Assembly: GCA_029962745.1 (NCBI GenBank)
Contig: CM057162.1
Location: forward strand, 8,191,080 to 8,255,079
Direction of reading: 5' to 3'
Length of the DNA stretch: 64,000 nt
Source of the DNA: Echinometra lucunter
Lineage: Eukaryota > Echinodermata > Echinoidea > Camarodonta > Echinometridae
This document shows, piece after piece, positions 59,101 through 64,000 of this stretch. The stretch's first letter is position 1. Every line of letters begins with the position of its first letter. A program made the position numbers and the translations under genes. Under the pieces are notes generated by a model. The model was given only the letters and a program-made list of their open reading frames with translations. It was not told the origin of the DNA and did no database searches.

Positions 59101-61650
59101 TTTTGATCAGCGTCCTTAGGACTTGCGATGTGGATTGAGGTTTTGATAAGGATTGGGTAGTAATCATTTCCAATCTAACATTATTTGCCAATTTGAAGAA
59201 TGAAATCTAATCAGTTCAGCCTTCAAGAAAGCCGACTCCTGAATTAACAACAACGCTATCCTCAATTAGATATGAAACCTATTTATAGTTAGCTTTCAAG
59301 ATATTTCTATTAATTGATTCCTGAAGAAGTTATTTTATCCCTGATACAACAATTACAGTACATTGAACCCTAATAATTGTCATCAAGAAATTTATTGATG
59401 AACATAATGGTTAAATTTGTTTTTTTTTTTCTTCTTTAGATTACCAATCACCACATTTTTCCTTTATAGCTACATTTTTTTCAAAGAAAGTGCCATGCAG
59501 TCTAAAAATATACCTCTTGTCAAATATGAACATTTAAAGATTAACAGTTATATTTCCTTTTTGACAATTCCTTGCATTACATGCTATATTGAATAGCACA
59601 GAAAAAAGGGGGGGGGCAGTGACAGAGTGAGCTAAATATTTTTTCATTTTTATTATTATTATTTTTTTTTGCCCATGATCCATCAATCAGCACTATGTGC
59701 CATGCAGCAAAGTGAAATTGCTAAGCAGTGCTATCTTGCTAAGATGTGAACCTGTTCAAAGTTAGCCTTTAACCTATGCCAAAACAATTATCATTTTCTA
59801 AGTGGATGTAAAACAATATTTATAATCTGATGTAGTTTAAATCATTGTGTAACAAGTCAAAATATGATATTCAGCCATACACCATGCATTTCACCCGGAT
59901 GTTACAGTAACTCTCTTAAATTTCATTCATTAAAATTTAGTAGTGGCGATCACCAATAACCTGATACCTTCTCTGGCAAACATCACAGGTGTCACTTACT
60001 CCTTGCATTATTTGCATGAATCAAAAGAAAAGTAATAAGTAAGCTTGTCTTGAGATTTAGTTTATAGGTGGGAACTTTGCTTTCTGTGAAAGCTCCTTGT
60101 AAGGTAGCTTTTTAGCGAAAAATAGTGGCACAAAAAGATAGGTAAAGAATACAATACATGCATACTGTTTGTCTGTAGTATGCGTGTTCTGGAGAGCCTT
60201 TCATGAAGTGTATTGTCAGTGATTTTTTCTGAAAAAGTTGCTCTCAGCCATCAGATGCAAGGATTCCCAGGAACTTATAACAGTTGTCAGGAAAAAATCA
60301 CTGACAAGATGCTTCATGAAATGCTCCCCTGGACACATCTTTCATTCCACTCTCTTTTGCTAAGCTATGTAGCTGACTTTTTCATTTCATTTCACTATGC
60401 TCTATCTCTACTACTACCAGAAAACACTGTCAACATTGGTTCATGATGTCATCGGAGAATGGTGAGGAATCGGTGAGTCAGGATGCCACAGATGGAGGAG
60501 AAAGAGGCAGCACCTCAGGATACTGAAGAAGCACCTCAGGAAACAGAAGAAGCACCAGTACACTCTGAGGCAGCACCGCAAGAAACCAAAGAGGCACCAC
60601 AAGAAACCATTATGGAGGAACAACCTTCTGAGGATGTACAACCTGAAAGCCACAGAAGAGGCTGCAGATGGCACAGAGCCACCAACTGAACCAACGCAGG
60701 AAAACCAGAAGAGCCATCAAAGGAGCCAGCAGAGCCAGCGCAGGAGCCAACCGAACCAGCACAGGAGCCAACCGAACCGCACAGGAGCCAGCCGAACCAG
60801 CACAGGAGCCAGCCGAACCAGCAGCAGGAGCCAACCGAACCAGCAGAGGAGCCAACCCGAACCAGCACAGGAGCCAACCGAACCAGCACAGTGAGCCCAG
60901 CCGAACCATCAGAGGAGCCAGCCCGAACCAGCAGAGGGAGCCACCGAACCAGCAGAGGAGCCAGCCGAACCAGCACAGGAGCCAACCGAACCAGCAGAGG
61001 AGCCAACCGAACCAGCACAGGAGCCAACCGAACCAGCACAGGAGCCAGCCGAACCAGCAGAGGAGCCAACCGAACCAGCAGAGGAGCCAGCCGAACCAGC
61101 ACAGGAGCCAGCCGAACCAGCACAGGAGCCAACCGAACCAGCAGAGGAGCCAACCGAACCAGCACAGGAGCCAACCAAACCAGCACAGGAGCCAGTCGAA
61201 CCAGCACAGGAGCCAGCAGAACCAGCACAGGAGCCAACTGAACCAGCACAGGAGCCAGCCGAACCAGCACAGGAGCCAGCCGAACCAGCACAGGGTCCAA
61301 CCAAACCAGCACAGGAGCCAACTGAACCAGCACAGGAGCCAACCGAACCAGCACAGGAGCCAACCGAACCAGCACAGGAGCCAGCCGAACCAGCACAGGA
61401 GCCAACCGAACCAGCACAGGAGCCAACCGAACCAGCACAGGGTCCAACCAAACCAGCACAGGGTCCAACCAAACCAGCACAGGAGCCAACCGAACCAGCA
61501 CAGGAGCCAACCGAACCAGCACAGAAGCTGACTGAACCAACACAGGAGTCAACTGAGCCAGCGCATGATCCAATTGAACCAGCACAGGAACCTCCTAAAA
61601 CTGAGGAGGAATCCAGTGTAACCACAGAAGAGCCTTCAGAAGCAACCTAG
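50197..61650 (+). CDS. Four-exon RIIa-domain (Sp17/CABYR-type) protein with E-P heptad repeats, frameshifted
   Basis: Coding exons: 50197-50203 (MS plus one base), 56826-57000, 58614-58794 and 60421-61650. The seven-base first coding exon ATGAGCG|GTAAGA joins in phase to exon 2, giving MSDLLESLSDQSVRYGSVRL. Exon 2 encodes an RIIa dimerisation/anchoring domain: AVPPGFQNIIRP, then ISHEVLREQPKDRIRFIADF and LQDVLRLET. This resembles the sperm protein Sp17 and CABYR, which dock on A-kinase anchors in the flagellum. Exon 3 adds GYDPVQQGELIERLQAQYRQ and a basic helix. Exon 4 encodes acidic sequence then about 40 heptads. The frame needs single-base corrections at about 56911, at the exon 3 start, and at several sites in exon 4. 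Sequencing error is likelier than pseudogenisation because most of these are homopolymer indels and the frame is otherwise well kept. Exon 1 assignment is inferred from phase only. Confidence 0.68.
50835..51280 (+). mobile_element. LINE reverse-transcriptase C-terminal remnant
   Basis: Translation in shifting frames gives CEVWNPHTTASVEDFER, AARFIHRDCRKSTSSSQLVS, LFAQLTLWIFHSLSITPA, then YSFYPGTVRIWNRLPYAAIN and LTTFQAAAL. This is the usual end of non-LTR ORF2 (VWxPHT...RRAARF...TVRxWNxLP). At least two frame breaks or stops make it inactive. It differs from the L2/CR1 fragment at 37549, so it is a different clade. Confidence 0.8.
51619..52282. repeat. Fold-back element with ~230-bp arms
   Basis: The left arm (about 51632-51868) and right arm (about 52020-52240) are inverted copies. 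Shared blocks are CCGTCTACGGACAAAGCCAA, TTTAACAAATTGCGTCAAAA, CTCTGGCCAACCAGCAAACC and TTGTGGAATGGAC-type ends. GTTACTGCCAATA occurs in direct orientation at both outer edges (about 51619 and 52269), possibly a target duplication. Confidence 0.85.
55729..56614. mobile_element. GC-rich non-autonomous DNA element, ~886 bp
   Basis: Inverted ends TAATGCTACGGTCACAAAGC and GGCTTTTGTGACCTTAGCATTA (two mismatches and a one-base indel). The interior is far richer in G+C than its flanks, with repeated CGATCGGC / GCCGATCGCCGG-type motifs. No coding frame was recognised, so the superfamily is unassigned. It lies in intron 1 of the RIIa gene, about 210 bp before exon 2. Confidence 0.72.
56826..57000 (+). 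CDS. RIIa-domain exon
   Basis: Acceptor TTCCCATTTTTCCAG, donor GTGAGTTAC. The first 90 or so bases read in one frame (LLESLSDQSVRYGSVRLAVP, PGFQNIIRP). The remainder reads in the next frame (ISHEVLREQPKDRIRFIADF, LQDVLRLET). One missing base near 56908-56916 restores a continuous RIIa domain of the usual layout. LREQP is the conserved core. Confidence 0.78.
57001..57615. other. Intron 2 of the RIIa gene, first part
   Basis: AT-rich. No exon or bounded repeat seen before the GGTGCAA element. Confidence 0.5.
57616..57956. mobile_element. Inverted-repeat element with internal GGTGCAA/TTGCACC motifs
   Basis: Perfect 13-bp ends CACACTAAGAAAA (57616-57628) and TTTTCTTAGTGTG (57944-57956). Inside, about 18 copies of AAGGTGCA(A) or TTGCACC(TTT) in both orientations allow many alternative hairpins. 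A CACTA-type start suggests EnSpm/CACTA, but the flanking trinucleotides do not match. Confidence 0.75.
57957..58613. other. Intron 2 of the RIIa gene, second part
   Basis: Poly-G run at 57982, (TTCAG)n at about 58034-58052 and AT-rich sequence. Nothing coding. Confidence 0.5.
58614..58794 (+). CDS. Third coding exon of the RIIa gene
   Basis: Acceptor TATGTAGGTACAG, donor GTATTGGGG. Encodes YDPVQQGELIERLQAQYRQL, then RKDKGMLAEQQVKRLYHRKG and ending PGTSYR. A phase mismatch with exon 2 would be solved by one extra G at the acceptor (CAG|GGCTATG), giving LETGYDPV as in RIIa proteins. It ends in phase 2, matching the next exon. Confidence 0.7.
58795..60420. other. Intron 3 of the RIIa gene
   Basis: AT-rich. 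Contains the short CCAAT element at 60189-60332 and a pyrimidine-rich stretch leading to the acceptor at 60418-60420. Nothing else recognised. Confidence 0.5.
60189..60332. mobile_element. Short inverted-repeat element with degenerate CCAAT motif
   Basis: Ends CTGGAGAGCCTTTCATGAAG and CTTCATGAAATGCTCCCCTG. Inner GTCAGTGATTTTTTCTGA pairs with TCAGGAAAAAATCACTGAC. Contains CTCTCAGCCATCAGATGC, one A short of AGCCAATCA. Sister of 36526-36682. Confidence 0.78.
60421..61650 (+). CDS. Terminal exon with acidic region and ~40 E-P-A-Q/E-E-P-T/A heptads
   Basis: Acceptor CTCTACTACTACCAG. The frame runs MMSSENGEESVSQDATDGG, then after a one-base shift EAAPQDTEEAPQETEEAP and on through heptads encoded by the 21-bp unit GAACCAGCACAGGAGCCAAC-C. 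It ends TEEESSVTTEEPSEAT at the stop 61648-61650. Frame breaks fall at about 60503 (AAA for AA), 60650 (AAA for AA), 60700, 60779 (A lost) and several sites to 60945. From 60951 to the stop the frame is clean. The true frame has no ATG near its start, so other frames (Q-P-N-Q-H-R-S heptads, or L-V-R-L-A-P-V on the minus strand) look longer. Confidence 0.72.
60730..61600. repeat. 21-bp coding minisatellite, about 41 units
   Basis: The unit is GAACCAGCACAGGAGCCAAC plus C. Variants alternate CAACC/CAGCC and CACAGG/CAGAGG, plus a GGGTCC variant near 61293, 61440 and 61461. Length is a multiple of three in the clean part, so copy-number change keeps frame. Confidence 0.93.
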
Positions 61651-62250
61651 AATGACAAGAGACACTAATAAGATCTTAATCCCTCTTTATTACCAACTTG
61701 GTGAACATTTGTATCCACTCTTTAAAAAAACTTTTTATTTCTTTCTATAACTGGGCAAAACTTTGCATATCTTGACCTGCTTATGTATGAAAGCGACATG
61801 TCTGGCTAATTATAATCAATGTGTCTGAACTAATTGAATTTAAGTCTGCTACATGTAGCTAGCTGTCGATAAAACTTGCAAAGTCAGCTGAATAGGAAAC
61901 ATAGCGAGGTATTTTTTCCTGGGCCAAAAACCTAGAAAAATGATAAATACTCATATTTCTGACCTGAATATGGAATTTGAATCATTTGTCTTTTGGGCAG
62001 TTATTGACACAGGTGTACTTAACCTTTGGATCTAATGCTTTACCTAACCCTAATCCTTAAATAGATTGAGGTAAAACTCAATAATAATAGTGATGGCTAA
62101 TTGAATAGTGTTATTATCCATCACATTATCATGCTTAGACATTATCATCCCAGTCATAGACGAGCAGTCGCCATACCCGTTTACACTTGGGCGGACAGTG
62201 GCAAATGTAGATTAATTTTTGTAAGAGATGCTTGCCAGGGATTTCAATCT
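61651..62250. other. 3' untranslated region and flank of the RIIa gene; SINE fragment
   Basis: Probable 3' UTR follows the stop. At about 62160-62250 a stretch including GGACAGTGGCAAATGTAGAT and CCAGGGATTTCAATCTAGG resembles part of the SINE at 24531-24886. Confidence 0.5.
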
Positions 62251-62391
62251 AGGCCCCATCTTACAAAGAGTTGCGATTGATTCAAATCGATCGCAACTTT
62301 GAGGTTGATCTCAACTGTGTACTTAAGAGATCTTTAGGAGTTGAGATCAATCTCAAAACAATCGCAACTCTTCATAAGACGGGGCCCCTGG
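62251..62391. mobile_element. Short inverted-repeat element, ~140 bp
   Basis: Ends GGCCCCATCTTACAAAGAGT and ACTCTTCATAAGACGGGGCC. GTTGCGATTGAT pairs with ATCAATCTCAAAACAATCGC. It has the size and G/C-run ends of the CCAAT-bearing elements, but I see no CCAAT box. Confidence 0.75.
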
Positions 62392-63100
62392 AAACTTTTC
62401 TTCCTGATTACGACACCTTAGCAACAAAGCCAGGCTGTATAACCTGTCTAAAACAAAATACTAGTAAGATAAGAGCAACACTGCTAATGCAAATGCCAAA
62501 TCATTATATTGACAGGGATTTCACAAAGGAAAACAAACATTTGGTGCATGCTTATGTGATTTATATTAGTCCTCATCTCCTAATGTGTGCTTACAGAAAA
62601 AAGAAACATAATGAGCTACGCAATGTAAATGTTCCATACAAATTTTGTATTCATTATTTTCTTAGTTTTCTAAATTTCCTTTTTTTTTACTGAAATATGG
62701 ATTTTGCTCATATATGTAATTGTTACGAGTATTCTGATCTTGCCATTGTGAATATACTTGTTATTTTCAATAGTTTTTGAATTTGTTTTTTTTTCTTCAC
62801 AAAAGTGATGTCTGTATAGCAACCCACCTTGAAAGTTGAATTCAACAATGCAAATTCACATCGTTATTGTTCATTTTTTGATTTCAGCATTCTGATGTTA
62901 ATTACAAGTGAAATATTAAACAGAAGTTTTATCTCATGATTGAATTGGACACTAGTTTTTTTTTTTTTTTATGTGATGCCTTGTTGAAGTGCTTGTAGGA
63001 ATGAACATTGAATTTCATTTGAGCTCCATTGTAATGTTGATATATGTCAGTGATGTGCTTGACTGTTTGTACTTAACTATCGTGTGACCGTGACCCTTAA
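62392..63100. other. AT-rich intergenic, nothing recognised
   Basis: Poly-T tracts and no supported exon or bounded element. Confidence 0.5.
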
Positions 63101-63456
63101 GGTGCTTTCACACATGATGCGACAGTGTGGTACCACACTGTGGCACAACACTGTTTTGTCTCCACACATGGTGGGACTTTGTGTCACCACATATGCTAAT
63201 GAACGCGCATTAACGCGTCAACTCCAATAAGAGAGCATATTGTAAAAACTTGCGCAAGCCATCTCATGGCAACAATTATTGCGCTAACTTTTTAGAAATT
63301 TGATTGGTGCACATTTTTTGTGTATCTAGGCAGCAAAATAAGTGTGTCCTGCCTCGGCGACATTTTTTTGTCGCCCTATACCCGATAGGCTTGTACACAA
63401 AAAAGTGTGCCGCCACAGTGTGGTACCACATTGTGGCATCATGTGTGAAAGCACTT
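63100..63456. mobile_element. PIF/Harbinger-like MITE, first of a head-to-head pair
   Basis: Ends AGGTGCTTTCACACATGATG and CATCATGTGTGAAAGCACTT, flanked by TTA on both sides. The interior (CTAACTTTTTAGAAATTTGA, GGCAGCAAAATAAGTGTGTC) is the reverse complement of the interior of the next element and of 1154-1452. Confidence 0.8.
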
Positions 63457-63459
63457 TTA

Positions 63460-63731
63460 AGGTGCGTTCAGATACGATGCGACTTTGTACCGCACATTGT
63501 GCCATTGGAGCAACAAAAAACTGTTGCCGAGGCAGGACACATTTTGGTTTGCTGCCTGGCTGCAAAAAAATGCGCTCCAATCAAATTCCTAAAAAGTTAG
63601 TGCAAAAATGTTGTCATGAGATTGTTTGGGCAAATTTGACAACATTCTCTCTTATTTGAGAGTTGATGAGTTAATGCGTGTTCATTAGCATAAGTGGCGG
63701 CACAAAGTCGCATCATATCTGAATGCACCTT
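63460..63731. mobile_element. PIF/Harbinger-like MITE, second of the pair
   Basis: Ends AGGTGCGTTCAGATACGATG and CATCATATCTGAATGCACCT, with TTA at its left shared with the first element and TTA at its right. Its interior matches 1154-1452 (CAATCAAATTCC, TAAAAAGTTAG, TTATTTGAGAGTTGA). Confidence 0.8.
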
Positions 63732-64000
63732 TATTATCATTGCCACCATCATCTTCATCATCGTCATCACTATCACCATCAATAATCGTCATTGTCATCA
63801 TCATTAATAATCTATCATCATCATCATCATCAATAATTTATCACTATCATTTTTCATCATTGACATAATCATGATGAGTAGATTTTCTGGAAGTGTTTGA
63901 ATAAATCAGAAAGAGAGCATGCAACATGCACACAACGGACTTACATACAAAACGCAAATCAAAAGTACAACATGATGGGAAGATGAATGCAAACTGCGAG
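63732..64000. repeat. (CAT)n / (ATC)n microsatellite and flank
   Basis: Degenerate CATCATCATC and ATTATCATTG runs from about 63733 to 63875. The last 120 bases show nothing. Confidence 0.75.

Noticed and set aside
60668..61531. 287-codon plus-strand frame of Q-P-N-Q-H-R-S heptads
   Set aside because: Wrong frame of the same minisatellite. It starts at an ATG only by chance and lacks continuity with the preceding exon or the true stop.
60536..61585. 349-codon minus-strand frame of L-V-R-L-A-P-V heptads
   Set aside because: It is the complement of the coding 21-bp minisatellite. The plus-strand Glu-Pro frame continues into a unique C-terminus and upstream acidic sequence with splice sites; this one has neither.

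Overview
The window is eukaryotic and non-coding for most of its length: split genes with consensus GT/AG introns, many small inverted-repeat transposons, tRNA-derived SINE and LINE remnants, poly-G/poly-C runs and abundant TACATGTA-type microsatellite. The best taxonomic hint is a signal-like leader carrying a 2A ribosome-skipping motif joined to a Death-domain exon. That arrangement is documented in sea urchin NOD-like-receptor genes. With the repeat types, it suggests a marine deuterostome, most likely an echinoid. No species call can be made from sequence alone.

Layout. (1) 1-8320 is a near copy of 11794-20122; the copies differ mostly by single-base homopolymer indels. The first copy runs into a 500-N gap (8321-8820) whose left edge sits at an inverted-repeat element, so an assembly duplication is likely. 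(2) Minus strand, 31183 to 11780: a six-exon gene, reconstructed here with matching splice phases, coding for about 222 aa of a Lys/Glu-rich protein that I do not recognise. Its last five exons lie in the duplicated block, so copy A holds frameshifted duplicates. (3) Minus strand, 40029 to 38791: two phase-matched exons coding for a 25-residue hydrophobic leader ending in GDVELNPGP, then a Death domain. No NACHT or LRR exon follows within the window, so the gene is partial or short. (4) Minus strand, 42215-41999: the terminal exon of another unrecognised gene. (5) Plus strand, 50197 to 61650: a four-exon gene whose second exon encodes an RIIa (PKA-anchoring, Sp17/CABYR-type) domain and whose last exon is a roughly 40-copy 21-bp coding minisatellite (E-P-A-Q-E-P-T heptads). 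It carries several single-base frameshifts, mostly in homopolymers.

Mobile DNA dominates the rest. There are piggyBac-like TTAA MITEs, PIF/Harbinger-like MITEs with TTA target duplications, a hAT element with a perfect 8-bp duplication, and a second hAT-like element interrupted by a SINE and a piggyBac-like MITE. Others are pogo-like MITEs, several long fold-back structures, a dispersed class of 140-180 bp inverted-repeat elements mostly sharing an internal AGCCAATCA motif, and a 146-bp tandem array carrying nuclear-receptor DR1-like sites. Two LINE 3' ends (37549-38458, 50835-51280) are decayed.

The genes do not form a pathway that can be read from the sequence. The RIIa protein points to sperm or cilia; the 2A/Death gene points to innate immunity or apoptosis signalling.
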